Source of the DNA: Diabrotica undecimpunctata
Taxonomy: Eukaryota > Arthropoda > Insecta > Coleoptera > Chrysomelidae
Assembly (NCBI RefSeq): GCF_040954645.1
Contig: NC_092811.1
Coordinates: 124,641,411 to 124,705,410, forward strand
Reading direction: 5' to 3'
Length of the DNA: 64,000 nt
Shown here: positions 44,157 to 55,169 of the stretch, piece after piece
Position numbering within the stretch: the stretch's first letter is position 1
How the letters are laid out: every line of letters starts with the position of its first letter
Notes under the pieces: generated by a model
Databases searched by the model: none
What the model saw: only the letters and a program-made list of their open reading frames with translations
What the model was told of the DNA's origin: nothing
Program-made: the position numbers and the translations under genes

Positions 44157-45177
44157 CGTATTGATGAATAGGATGATTTATTGATGTACCCTCTTCTACC
44201 CAACGGCCAAAAGATTCTTTTCTGACCTGCAATCTAAAAACACTTCATCAACAGACAGCGAACGAAACAGACCTAGTGCGTGATAGGTTCTTCGCCATCG
44301 AGCGTCGGCCGGCGCCCCGACGGTACCAACGAGATTTCCTTGGCTACGATTCCAGTATTTCAAAAGGTAAGTCTATATTCTTTGTACAAACATCAATCAT
44401 AAGTAAGACCAGTTAATTTCCTAATTTATTGACAGTTATATTTGCTATTTTTCGCTAATTGATTTACAAACAAATTATTTCATTTTTTCGTTATAATTAT
44501 TTATCGAATATCATTTAACCAGCGACCTCATTAAGTTTTATACAAAACAGAAATATTATTTACAAGTATTTTATTATGGTTTACAATTTACATATTATGT
44601 TTAATTTTTTCCCTCATAATTTACTATGGAATCACTAACAGGAGAATTTTACTGTCATCATGGCATGTATTTGTCTTTTTAAAGACGAATTACATGTTAT
44701 GATCTTTTCTGACGGATATTCTCAAGTTAAAGTTGATTTCATGTAATCGAATGAACTATCTTATAAGTAAAGTCGTCCCAGGAACGCAACTCAACAATAT
44801 TGGCAATATCATTTTAAAGTCGTCTACTTTAAAATGTATAATGTATGTCTGAATTGTCAATATAGATGAGTCAGATAAAATTAAATTAATAGAAGAATTA
44901 TGTTTAAAATTTAACATAAAATAAAAAATCAATGGGATAATTGAGGCAAGGGTTTATCCTCTACTAACTTTTGCACATCTATATCTATGCTAGTCGTATA
45001 ACGATGCGCCGACCCTCGATCGGACCATAGGATGGTATTATATCGTTTTCCATGCGATTACGTGTTTAGATTTAATATGCTTCAAAGGAAAAAATGTACT
45101 TTCAAATATACGTACTACCAAACATTGCATCTTACATGACCCTGGCCGGAATGGCGGTACCGGATGACATCTGTCTG
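44157..45177. other. Unassigned sequence with a GC-rich, exon-like patch
   Basis: At 44255-44366 the base composition changes sharply (GAGCGTCGGCCGGCGCCCCG near 44299) and the patch ends at AAAAGGTAAGTCT, a good splice donor. This could be the first, non-coding exon and promoter of a host gene, or the 5' region of a transposon. A hairpin with 11-bp arms, CATTTTAAAGT and ACTTTAAAATG, lies at about 44811-44837. No open frame with a known domain is seen up to 45177. Confidence 0.35.
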
Positions 45178-46560
45178 TCATCGATCTTTTTTTTTTTTAC
45201 CGTTAACATAATATACTGCAAACGCAAAGTTACAAAGTTTAGGAAAACGATCTTTGGAGACTAACTTCCAAAAGGTACTAATGTCTTCATTTTTCTTTGC
45301 TTGAAAAAACAAATCGGACTGTAGTTTGCACAGCTCTAATTGGTATTCTGCTGATTGGTTTTGGATGTTGACTCCTATTAGATTGTTAAAAAGCTTAAGA
45401 TCGGGTTTTAGTGCATCAAATTTCGAAAACATTTCATCGAATTCTCTTTTTATTTCGGTAAGAACTTGCAAACCTCGAGAAATCGACCATGGTTTCTTCT
45501 TGATTTGTTTCGAAACACGCAGGAAAATGTGTGAGGTCGTTTATTTTCATGCAGGTCTCGAAAAGATCAAGTTTTTTACGAAGTGTCGCAATTTGACCAC
45601 CCAACTGTGATACTGTCTTATTATTTTTCCCCTGGAGTTGTAGGTTCAATGTATTCAAGTGAGAGGTAATGTCTGTTAGAAATGCCAGTTAATGAAGACA
45701 TGTTTTGTTGTTAAGCTTTGTTATAAATACGTCCGTGTTAATAACAATTTTCGTTTAAAAAAACAGTACGATCTTTTTTCTTAAAGAAAAAAAATTTCTA
45801 ATTCATTTACCTACACTCAATCAGCGTATCTCGTAATGTAGGGGGACGTTCTTATATTCAGTATTTAATTCCTTTAAGAAAGAGATGAATTTTCGGTGTA
45901 GTTGAGCTCTGTTTCCTCCTCTTAAGCTGTTTACTATCTGCATTACAGTTCTCATAGTATCTTTGATTTTAATTGTCTTCCCGCAGAGAGCCTCTTGATG
46001 GATAATTCAATGAAACATATCACAGTTAACACCGTTTTCCTGTAAAAGTCCAGCCAATCCCGTTACGCGTCGAGTCATTGCTTTTGCTCCGTCGCGCGTC
46101 GGTGCAAACGCAACAGCACTTTTGAAAACCGCCTATATTTTTCACAGCGTTACTAACTGCTTCAAATATATATTTATACCTTTGGTCCCGTCTTCCATGT
46201 GGTGCAGTTTTAGAAGTTCCTTAGTTACACAAAAATCTTCACTGATGCATCTAACAAAAATTAATAGTTGATTTTTGTTAGTAATATCAACAGATTTGTC
46301 CAGGGCTAAGGAGTAGTACAAACAATCACAAACTCTGTCGACCATTTTTTTAAATACTTGAGTATTCAGCTCATCAACTTTTCTAGATACAGTTTGATGG
46401 GAAATTGAAACACATTCAAAATTTTTGGCCATCTTTTCATCTCCAAGGATCGCCCCATTTTAACGGCACACCGCTTGATCATTTCTCCATCTCTAAAAAA
46501 TGATTTTTTTATTTTGACAAGCTCTCAACATACTTCATATGATGCTGCTAAGCTTGATGA
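45178..46560 (-). pseudogene. hAT-derived ZBED5/GTF2IRD2-like protein relic
   Basis: Minus-strand pieces in order: MAKNFECVSISHQTVSRKVD and YYSLALDKSVDITNKNQLLI (46432-46145; the Asp of LALDxSxD is the first catalytic residue), VTRRVTGLAGLLQENGVNCD and IHQEALCGKTIKIKDTMRTV (46075-45960), LRGGNRAQLHRKFISFLKEL (about 45930), LNLQLQGKNNKTVSQLGGQI (45658), and LTEIKREFDEMFSKFDALKP (45471) to a stop at 45178. This order matches the ZBED5, GTF2IRD2 and EPM2AIP1-like set of hAT-derived proteins common in animal genomes. Several shifts and stops; no ends found. Confidence 0.75.
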
Positions 46561-46622
46561 TTGAACAGCTGTCATAACGTAACATATTTATACATTTAAG
46601 TAACCTAATAAATTGTTCGGAA

Positions 46623-47345
46623 CTAAACTTTGTTGAGAAGTGCTTTCAGGTTGTTTGGCAAATTGTAAGACTGTCTTTGATTTACATATTTAGGACAGTT
46701 TATCAAGAAGTGCTTTATACTGTCTACTGTATTGCATGTTTCGCATTTTGGAGGTTCACTATTTGAGAAGAGATAGGCATGAGTATACCTACAGCGTCCA
46801 AGTCGTAGACGTGTAATAATAGTTTGGCGTCTTCTACTTCTGGCTGTGGACTTCCATGAAAAAATATCACTTTTGATGGTTCTGAGTTTCGTACTAGAGT
46901 CATTCCACTCCCGATTCCACGCACTTAACACCTTATTTTTGAAATAAACTTTTAGATCGCCTGCGATACTCCGACACTCTGTTTCTGATGCGTCACTGGT
47001 GATAGCGTTACGCGTACTAGTATCTGCTTCTTCATTCCCTTCTATGCCTATATGAGATGGTATCCATAAGAAGTGAACTCTTCTAAAATTTTCTGGAGCT
47101 TTCATTAATTCGGCCCTGATAATTTTCTCAATGGGGTGTTTAGGGTATACATTTTGCATAGCTTTGACTGCACTGAGAGAGTCAGAAAGGACTAGACAAC
47201 GAAAACAGTCATATTGGTTGGAGTTATATTTTTTTTAGATATTCAGATTAGTTTCCTGTAGGCATATTACATCAGGAGATTGTTCACCAATTAAATGATG
47301 GAGCATAGCAAGGCGATGGAAAAAACCATCAATATTCCACTGAAG
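46623..47345 (-). pseudogene. I-type LINE ORF2: endonuclease start fused to RNase H
   Basis: Reading KFKSLLQWNIDGFFHRLAML and SPDVICLQETNL (endonuclease start, about 47352-47245) is followed after a stop by CFRCLVLSDSLSAVKAMQNV and FLWIPSHIGIEGNEEADTST (RNase H, about 47200-47005). The tail TIITRLRLGRCRYTHAYLF and CETCNTVDSIKHFLINC then reaches the stop at 46623. A deletion joins endonuclease residue about 35 to the third RNase H block. The copy cannot reverse transcribe. Confidence 0.75.
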
Positions 47346-47358
47346 TAGAGACTTGAAT

Positions 47359-48641
47359 TTAATGGTGGCTTAACTGAGATGTGTCACTTTCCGCTTCCGA
47401 TGCATCATTGTTAATATAATTATGGATTTTTTTCCTTATGGACGTGAATCTACGTTTTATGGATCTTTCCTTTAAGTGGGGATAAACTTGACTGAGCATA
47501 TGGGACAAAGCTGGTAGGTCTGTGGTATATTCTTGAATTGTGGTTATAGGATCTGTTAACCCCGTGATATTCATTAGGAGCATGTTAAGTTGATCAACGT
47601 TTAGAGGGAAAGGTAGATGGTGATGTTCTATTATGAAGTTTTTAGCAGGGTCAAGTAAGAGAGAAAATGAGCATTCAGAAGTGCTTGCTAAACTAATTTT
47701 AGCTTTTTTAGATTTTGCTTGGACTTTAGGTGGTGGAAAAATGTTACATTCTTTTGAAGATGGATCTGCTTCAGGTGAAATAATTTCATCAAAGTTTCTT
47801 TTTGGTTGATTAATTATGTGACTGCCCTTATTTGATGCATCTACTTTGTTCGGTATCTCCGGGATATTAGAAATAGACATTTGTTCACACTGAGAAGTGT
47901 TTATGTCATTGGATGCTTGCAAGGATATATTTGTTGCGCTGGATACCGATGCTTTATTGTTTTGGTTGGGGTTTAGTTGAATTAGTGATTCGGAGCACTG
48001 TGAAGCGATGTGTCCTGGCTTCTTGCATCTAAAGCAAACTAAACTGTCTTGAGAAATGAATATTCTATATTATGTCGTGTTGTCAAAATCAAGAGTAAAT
48101 GACTCTGGTAGTGTTAGATTGTGAGGACTGATATAGATTTGTCTTCGAAAACTAAGGATGTGATTATACTCAGGCATAGAAGCACTTATTTTGAGGAAGG
48201 TCATGGGGGAGACAGGAACTATGCCGATTTTTTGTAACTCATTGATTAGCAAGTCGTGCGGTATTGAAGGACATACGCTGGAGAGCACAAGTCGTTCCGC
48301 TGGTGTAACTAACCTTCTTGCTCTGACAATTTCACCTTGTATTTCTATTTGACCATGATTATTCATAAAATCGTCCACTATTTGTGTATCGGATAAATAC
48401 ATACATATGCGATTATTAGATAATCTAGAAGAGAAGATTATATTTTTCGGTTGAATTATATTTGAAGTGGGAGAAGGTAGTCTTGAAGTTTGGTGTTTTC
48501 TAAGGCACTAAAGATAATTGCTTGGAACTTTAAAGGAAATTGCACTCTCGACGCTGCCGAAGAGTATGACTGTGATGTGTTTATTTGATTTTGATGGTCT
48601 TGTATTGTAGAACTGTTGTGTGATTCCATGTTTGAATTCAT
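47359..48641 (-). pseudogene. I-type LINE ORF1 (gag-like, CCHC knuckle)
   Basis: Starts MNSNMESHNSSTIQDHQNQI at 48641. A frame change around 48460 leads to IIFSSRLSNNRICMYLSDTQ and IVDDFMNNHGQIEIQGEIVR, then ISPHNLTLPESFTLDFDNTT. One TAA near 48070 precedes in the same frame SLVCFRCKKPGHIASQC, a C-x2-C-x4-H-x4-C knuckle. The C-terminal part (47922-47359) has a basic KSKKAKI patch and ends SDTSQLSHH. ORF1 proteins of this type coat the LINE RNA. Only two lesions are evident, so ORF1 is better preserved than ORF2. Confidence 0.75.
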
Positions 48642-48899
48642 TTCGATAAACGTTTGTTAAAAGTAAGTCCGACCCTGTACACCTGCTAAAACAGGTATAT
48701 CGGTCTTTACTAAAACCGTTTATTTGCTGGTAAAACTGGATTTGTTTATTGACAACAATAACAAATAATTGCAATTTGCTGACTTTAATGCTAATTTAAC
48801 TGGATATTATGTAAAGAGTTTGTACACTTACAGTTTATTTCAATATATTACTAAGATTCACAATTTATAACTTGCATTAAAATTTTGTTAGTATTAAAA

Positions 48900-49338
48900 A
48901 TATTCGGAGCCCATATTGAATACAACATTATAGTTATCGATGCAGAACCGAACTCTTGTTACGTTATTGCCAGCACCTATATATACAGAAAACAAACGAC
49001 TATCTTGCTATTATAGATTGGGTTTAGAGTTTTACAATTTTATTGAAGAAATAATAAGTTTTTTGTATTTACTCATTGTTTTTAAGACGTTTCATTGTGT
49101 ACTACCTTAGGTTTTAAACTGTACTACTGGTGGTACACATTGAAGCAAATTCACTATTGCATATTTCTGAAAATTTCCATTAAAGTTACTATTTTTTACT
49201 TTACGCATAATAACTATTAAAATATATAGACAAATCTACACAGATATCAGAACTCTAAATGGAGATTTTTTCGAAGATTGTATTCCGATGTCAGAGTACA
49301 TTTCCTAAAAAAATGTGTCATTGTGTACCAGTCTCCCC
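48900..49338. mobile_element. pogo-type terminus, solo or MITE
   Basis: The right end, inverted, reads GGGGAGACTGGTACACAATG next to TA at 49339-49340, very like the left end at 34459 (GGGGAGAGTAGTACACAATG). Upstream, CATTGTGTACTACC (about 49092) and GGTGGTACACATTGAAG (about 49130) are subterminal-like repeats of the same motif. No transposase coding is present. The left limit is not defined; it may be a short non-autonomous relative. Confidence 0.55.
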
Positions 49339-49721
49339 TAAGCAGACAAAAAATTTCATTACCCTACATATAGTAATAACACGCTATAGGAATTATTTTC
49401 GCTTTTGACAATTTTCGAAGGCTTTGGTGCTGGTCTATAGTGTATTTTTATGTATGAGAGAGTAATAAAACAATAAATTATGTATGCAAATCCCTAAACT
49501 GTTGATACGGGTGACTCAATGAAAAACAGATATTTGTCAACAAGTTTACAGAAGTATATAGGAAAACAATTTTAAATTGACTATGACCACCAGGTATAAA
49601 GGTTGGAGCAGAATAGAATACAATAGTTGTGAGGGTTACTAATCCCTAAATAAGGTTGCCAGTGTCGGAGTGATGGAGGTTAACAGGTACTAATGAATTT
49701 GCAAGAAATGTAAGATGTTTA

Positions 49722-49749
49722 TTTTATTGGTTATATATAACCAATAAAA
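49722..49749. repeat. Perfect 28-bp palindrome
   Basis: TTTTATTGGTTATA joined to its exact inverse. It lies about 310 bp upstream of the IS630/Tc1-type transposase and 45 bp from a second palindrome of identical length. Confidence 0.9.
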
Positions 49750-49794
49750 GTTTAATAAGTACCTACCTATTTGCAAAATAAAGTTTAATTCTTT

Positions 49795-49822
49795 AGATAA
49801 AATAAAACGTTTTATTTTATCT
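49795..49822. repeat. Second perfect 28-bp palindrome
   Basis: AGATAAAATAAAAC followed by its exact inverse. The pair may be subterminal transposase sites of the element containing the gene at 50062, or a chance AT-rich structure. Confidence 0.9.
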
Positions 49823-50061
49823 GAAATGAGTGCATTCCACGAAGTAAGGGTTTCAACAATCAAACATTTAATTCTTTAATTCCAGGAATCTACGACAGTA
49901 ATTGACTAGATAATTACCTTCTAAACTTATTTCACAGAAAATGTGATAGTGGGTTTTTCCATTTTGTAGGAAGGTCCAAGTGGCGTATTCAAAATTCTTA
50001 ACAGTTCACTAAAAGTAGGTACTTCAGTTGCAAGGTGCAGTTTATTGTGTATACTAGTGTT

Positions 50062-51401
50062 ATGGAAAATTTGGAAGTGCCGTGTAAACGCCGAAAAATT
50101 GGTCCTCTAACAGGTAATGAAAAAACATTAATATTTAATTGTTTTAAATCATTTACAGACAAACGTTTATGTGAAAGTGTTGATGAGACCGTTGAGTTAG
50201 TTAGCAGTACACTTGGTGTTGGGAAATCTACGATTTACAGAGTTATTAAAGAAGAGAAATGTGGTAGTTTTCAAATGCCACGTAATGCTCCAGGGAAACC
50301 AAAATTGCAAATAGAATATCATTTTAAAGAAGGACTTCGACGGAAAGTGCATGAATTCTTCTTTAGACAAGAATTTCCAACATTGGATAAAGTTCTTGTC
50401 TCAGTTCGAGATGATAAGGATTACCCAGATATGAGTCGAAGTACGTTATGGAAACTTTTAAAAGAAATAGGCTTCCGCTGGAAAAAGAATCCCAGAAAGT
50501 CTATTTTATTAGAAAGAAGCGATATTGTCATATGGAGAAGACATTTTCTAAGAACCATCAAGGAAATGAGAAACCAAAAAAGAAAAATATTTTATCTTGA
50601 TGAAACATGGATCAACGAGGGTCATACACCAAATAAATTTTGGCAGGATGAAACTGTTACAAGTCAAAGGCACGCTTTTGTAAATAACTTATCTACTGGT
50701 TTAAACCCACCATCAGGAAAGGGGCGCAGGCTGATAATAGTACACATTGGCAGTTCAGACGGTTTTGTTGAAGGTGGTTTATTAACTTTTGAATCAACTC
50801 GTACCGGTGACTACCATGAAGACATGAACGCTGATGTCTTTCAAGAATGGTTCGAACAAATGATAGATCTTCTTCCTAAGAACTGTGTAATGGATAATGC
50901 AATGTTATCACTCCAGACTTATAGAAGGACTGCCCTTAACCAAGTGGTTAAAAAAAGACTTGCAGAATTGGCTGAGTTCAAAAAATATTACGTACCATCC
51001 CGGATCTATAAGAAAGGAACTTTATTCGTTGTGTGCCCTTCATAAAGAAAAATTTTAAAAATACGAAATTGATGAAATTGCCAAAAATCGTGGAATGACA
51101 GTACCTACTTAGATCCCCACCATATCATTGTGAATTAAACCCGATTGAACTGGTATGGGCACAGATAAAGAGTGAAGTTTCAAGAAAAAATACCACTTTT
51201 AAAATTCATGATGTTAAACAGTTGTTTTTGGAGGCCGTAAATAATGTAAAACCTGAAAACTGGGAAAAGGCAGTAAATCACACTATTAAAGAAGAGGAAA
51301 AAATGTGGAAGCTGGACAATATTACTGATAAAATGATCGAGCCAGTTATTATAAATCTTGGTTCTGAAAGTTCATCTTCTGAATCTGATTTGGATTTGTA
51401 A
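50062..51401 (+). pseudogene. IS630/Tc1-type DDE transposase, broken
   Basis: From ATG at 50062 (MENLEVPCKRRKIGPLTGNE) the N-terminal HTH has SSTLGVGKSTIYRVIKEEKC; a second helical region reads YPDMSRSTLWKLLKEIGFRW. The catalytic core has KIFYLDETWINEGHTPNKFW (first Asp), RRLIIVHIGSSDGFVEGGLL, DYHEDMNADVFQEWFEQMID, and CVMDNA (second Asp). A base gain near 50904 shifts the frame to YHSRLIEGLPLTKWLKKDLQ; a TAA at about 51053 and another shift near 51105 precede RSPPYHCELNPIELVWAQIK, giving the final Glu. The acidic tail SSSSESDLDL ends at 51399-51401. This is the D,D,E insect family with the LDETW and CELNPIEL blocks. Terminal repeats were not found. Confidence 0.82.
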
Positions 51402-52403
51402 CAAGTAGCTGTAAGTTTTATATTAATATTTTTATTCATCTATTTAACATACCTTAAACGGTTTTAAAAACTCTTTTTCTCTTTTGTAATTTTTAAAAAT
51501 TAAAAAAAATGTGAATTTTTTAAAACCCTTTTTAATGTAGGCCAGTCAGTTCTAATATAGTGTGTGATAAAAGAGGTCACTTTTGTTTACATACACATAA
51601 CACTTTATAACACTGAAATAATTCATTTATTTTTTACAATTATTCAAAGTAATTTTTCAATTAATCTTGAGCACGCCCATGGAGTGGTCGGAGCTACCAG
51701 TTAAAATTATGCTAATTACTCTCTCGTTCATAAAAATAAACTATAGTAACTGACAATTCCATAAAAAAATTATTTTCAACAAATTGATATATACAAAATA
51801 ATCGCCAGATTTTATAACAATCAATTCCAAATCTCAATCAACGTTAAAATTTCAAACCATTTATTTTCAATTTATAATTATAAAAGAATAAATGTCTGTT
51901 TGATAGATATCTAAAACAAATCCAAACAACATAAACTGAAATAAAATCAAAAATATTTATACACGAACCAAAATATAACTGACGTTTTTCTTTATGTAAT
52001 TAAAAACTTTTTGAACTTTTCAGAACGGAAACAACGGAAACAATACAAATTTTGAATTTAATAAAAGTAAAATAGGAATTGAAACACAAGCATCAGCTGA
52101 ATATAAAATATAAATGAGGGAATTTATAAAAAAATCATTTTGCAATTTTGTCGCAAAAGCGTTCAGGAATGAGCAGCAATCGTGTAACTTTGTCGGAGTT
52201 CGCGATACTTTCAAACGGTAACGACACTTGGTGTCTTAAAAACTGCATTTTATAACTTTTAATGGTGAATGCATCTTACGTAATATCCTAGATATAGAAG
52301 ATATTATGCGATGAGCGCAACGTATGTTTGTAGAGGAGTTGTATTTAGTTCCATAAATATATCATTCGTCGAAAGTCTAACTCTTTCGAAGATATAATTA
52401 CGT
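51402..52403. other. No recognisable gene
   Basis: AT-rich; presumably contains the right end of the transposon above, but no inverted partner was recognised. Nothing coding. Confidence 0.4.
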
Positions 52404-52430
52404 AAGAATAGAATAGAATAGAATAGAAAT
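52404..52430 (-). repeat. (ATTCT)n 3' tail of CR1-like LINE
   Basis: Four to five AGAAT units on the plus strand next to a reverse-strand AATAAA signal, the terminal microsatellite of the LINE. Confidence 0.75.
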
Positions 52431-52637
52431 ATGCTTTATTGTCACTGAAAATTATTGAACAATTTTATATAGTAAAAAGTACAAAAAGTATAAAACAAAA
52501 ACAAATATAATAAAAAAAAAACAGAACAATACAATTTTAAATTAGTAAAATTATTGTATCACTTACATAATTTGTACAGACAACAACAAATTAGACAAAT
52601 TGTAGCCACTGCTTGAGACACCCAAATGTAATTATCA

Positions 52638-53864
52638 TCATCCAGCCTTAAGAGACCACTGCTGAACATAGGCCTCTTCCTCATGTTTCCAACCCCGTCT
52701 ATCTTGCGCCGCTCTTATCCAGTTTTTATTGAGTCTTCTTAAATCGTCAGTCCATCTTGTAGGTGGTCGACCGACGCTTCTCTTGTCTTCCCTTGGCCTC
52801 CATTCCAATAACCTCTGTGTCCATCGCCCATCTGTTATTCTGGCTATGTGTCCTGCCCATCTCCATTTTAGTCTGGCTATCTTCTCGATGATGTCAGTCA
52901 CTCCGGTTCTTCTCCTGATGTCTTCGTTGGTTATTCTGTCTCGCAGAGTTATTCCTAACATGAACCGCTCCATTCTTCTCTGCGTGACTCTCAGTTTGGT
53001 AGCTGCTACTTTTGTTAAGGTAAGTGTTTCTGCTCCGTACGTCAAGACTGGGAATACGCACTGATCAAATACCTTTCTCTTTAGGCATGTGGACAGCTCA
53101 CTTTTAAAAGTTTCTCTCAGTGTTCCAAATGCTGCCCACCCAAGGCTGATCCTTCTCTTCAGTTCATGAGTCTGGTTATCCCTGCCAATCATAATTTCAT
53201 GTCCCAGGTATTTATATCTATCTACAAGTTCTATTTCTTTCCCACCAATACTGATGTTCTGGTTGGGTACCAAATTGGTAATGATTTTTGTTTTCGAGAT
53301 ATTTATATTTAAACCTACATTTTCTGTAGCCACAACGAGTGCCTGTACCATCTCTCTTGCCATACCTAGATCTTCAGCTATTATAAGTATATCATCGGCG
53401 AAACGTAAGTTGTTTAGATATTCTCCATCTATTTTTATTCCCTTTGTCATCTAATCTAAATTCTTAAAAGCATGTTCTAGCACCGTATTAAAAAGTTTAG
53501 GTGACATTGGGTCTCCTTGTCTAACCCCCCGTTCTATTTTTATGCGATTACTGTTAGTATGTAATCTGACAGTGGTTGTTGCCTGCAGGTATATTTTGTA
53601 TAATAATTTAGTATATTTATAATCTAGCCTGCATTCTTTAAGCGCCTGTATTATTTTGCTTAGCTCAACTGTGTCAAAGGCTTTGTGAAAATCGATGAAT
53701 ATTAGAACTAGAGGTTTATTGTATTCCACTGCTTTCTCTATTAGGGTTTTTATACTTTGTAGATGGTCATTTGTTCCGTAACTTTTTCGGAATCCTGCCT
53801 GTTCCCTTGGTTGATAAGTCTCTAATTTTCTTTCCATTCTCTTAACTAGTATTCGCGTAAACAA

Positions 53865-53930
<66 letters not shown>

Positions 53931-54350
53931 TGAGGAGGCTAATCGGTCTGTAATTCTCTAAATTTGCTTTGTCTCCTGCTTTGTGTAATAGAATCATAGT
54001 AGCGTTGTTCCAGTCTGTTGGAATATTGGCGCTGTGAAGGCAGATATTGAAAAGTTGTTTAATTTTTTCAAGTAATCTTTAATTTCTTTAAAATCTGTAA
54101 TTTTTCATTTTCTTCAGGGCTTCTTTGATTTCTGATTTTGTTATATCGGGCATTAAATCTGATCCTTGGTTTAATACCCCAGTTTTTAGTGTAATTGGAG
54201 GTTCCGTATTGTTATCTTTTTTTCTTGATCTATATAACTCTGTGTAGAACTCTTCGACTATTCTTAATATTTCATCTCTGTTCGTTGTTTCTTCTCCGGT
54301 TCTGTTTCTCAGTTTGTTAATTTCTATTTTCCCCTTTTGCCTGTTTTGTT
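52638..54350 (-). pseudogene. RTE-like reverse transcriptase with a microsatellite in the coding region
   Basis: From high to low coordinates: RNRTGEETTNRDEILRIVEE (linker), NIPTDWNNATMILLHKAGDK and NLENYRPISLLSH (fingers), a (TA)n tract at 53867-53927, then YKLFTRILVKRMERK, EQAGFRKSYGTNDHLQSIKT, LVLIFIDFHKAFDTVE (block A), IKIERGVRQGDPMSPKLFNT (block B), a stop near 53450, LNNLRFADDILIIAEDLGMA (block C) and RYKYLGHEIMIGRDNQTHEL. The ending reads RSVGRPPTRWTDDLRRLNKN and AYVQQWSLKAG with a stop at 52638. Catalytic Asp residues are kept. Apart from the (TA)n tract and the stop near 53450 the frame is nearly intact. Confidence 0.88.
53867..53927. repeat. (TA)n microsatellite inside the reverse transcriptase frame
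   Basis: About 30 TA units. On the minus strand it separates codons for LLSH from YKLFTR; in related LINEs these are joined as a short HIYKLF-type stretch, whose codons CATATATATAAG would be a natural seed for TA expansion. Confidence 0.9.
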
Positions 54351-54403
54351 TTTTCTACATTGTAGTTTCTTATGTCTTTTCTTTTTTTTTCTAATGTAAT
54401 TAT

Positions 54404-55165
54404 AAACAATACTAATTTTGTTTCTTTATTATACATTAAGAAACTCGTCAACTGAATAATATGGTCTTTCAGAGAGATAGATTTTTGTCATCTTACGAAA
54501 CTTAATGAAAGATGTTGCGGATTTAATTTCTCTTGGAAGGTGATTATAAAGTTTTTTTTGCACTATATAGAATAGAATTCTTTACTAGCTGAGTGGACGG
54601 GATCGGTAAATAAACGTTATAATCCGAATTTCTAATGGAGTAGCCATGATCAGGTCTATCGAGAAAAATGTTTAGATGCTTGCGAATCAAACAAACCGTT
54701 TCCTAAATAAATAAAGAGGGAAGCGTCAAAATTCCGTGATTTCTGAAGTAGGTCTTGCAATGAGTTGTTTGTTTGAGACCAAATATATAACGAATTGCTC
54801 TTTTTTGCAACTTAAAAATAGTATCAAATTGGGCCGCTGTACTAGAACCCCAAAATGGAAGCCCATATCGAAGATGGGACTCGAACAATGAGAAATATGC
54901 CATTTTGACAGAAGATAAATTTAGTTCTTTCGAAACAGATCTTATTGCATAGCAAGCTGAGGCTAGCTTCTTCCTTAAGGAGTCAGTATGCAAGGACCAT
55001 TTAAGATCGCTGTCTGATACTGATACTGATACTGATTTGGCTCTCATTCAAAAGCAAGGGTTGAATGACTCCTTTATAAGATAATACTACTGTCTTATCC
55101 ACGTTAAAGCTAAGTAAGTTGGAGTCTGACCAAGCCTTGATTATAAGCAAATCAGCGGTTATACG
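54404..55165 (-). pseudogene. CR1-like LINE C-terminal region
   Basis: The minus-strand reading runs TADLLIIKAWSDSNLLSFNV, DKTVVLSYKG, SDLKWSLHTDSLRKKLASAC, LSSVKMAYFSLFESHLRYGL and PFWGSSTAAQFDTIFKLQKR, AIRYIFGLKQTTHCKTYFRN (to 54703), then in shifted frames EKLNPQHLSLSF-type sequence and a FLMYNKETKLVLF ending near 54405. A (TGATAC)n patch at about 55014-55036 encodes an extra Ser-Ile/Val repeat between KG and SDLKW. This part follows the catalytic domain of the polymerase. Confidence 0.78.
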
Positions 55166-55169
55166 AAAA

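Larger units (their letters stand above)
46620..48780 (-). mobile_element. I-type LINE, 5' half kept, internal deletion
   Basis: On the minus strand the order is 5' UTR-like sequence (above 48641), ORF1 with a CCHC knuckle, the first 35 residues of the endonuclease, and then directly the RNase H and tail. The middle (most of the endonuclease and the whole reverse transcriptase, normally well over 2 kb) is missing. The 3' end was not clearly delimited; coding stops near 46623. Unlike the other LINEs here, it is not 5' truncated. Confidence 0.75.
52636..54392 (-). mobile_element. RTE-like LINE (group gamma) with 11-bp target duplication
   Basis: AATGTAATTAT at 52625-52635 and 54393-54403 flanks it; the minus-strand 3' tail is TGATGAT-like. 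It inserted into the last part of a CR1-like LINE. The 5' end is truncated in the linker before the reverse transcriptase. Confidence 0.88.
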
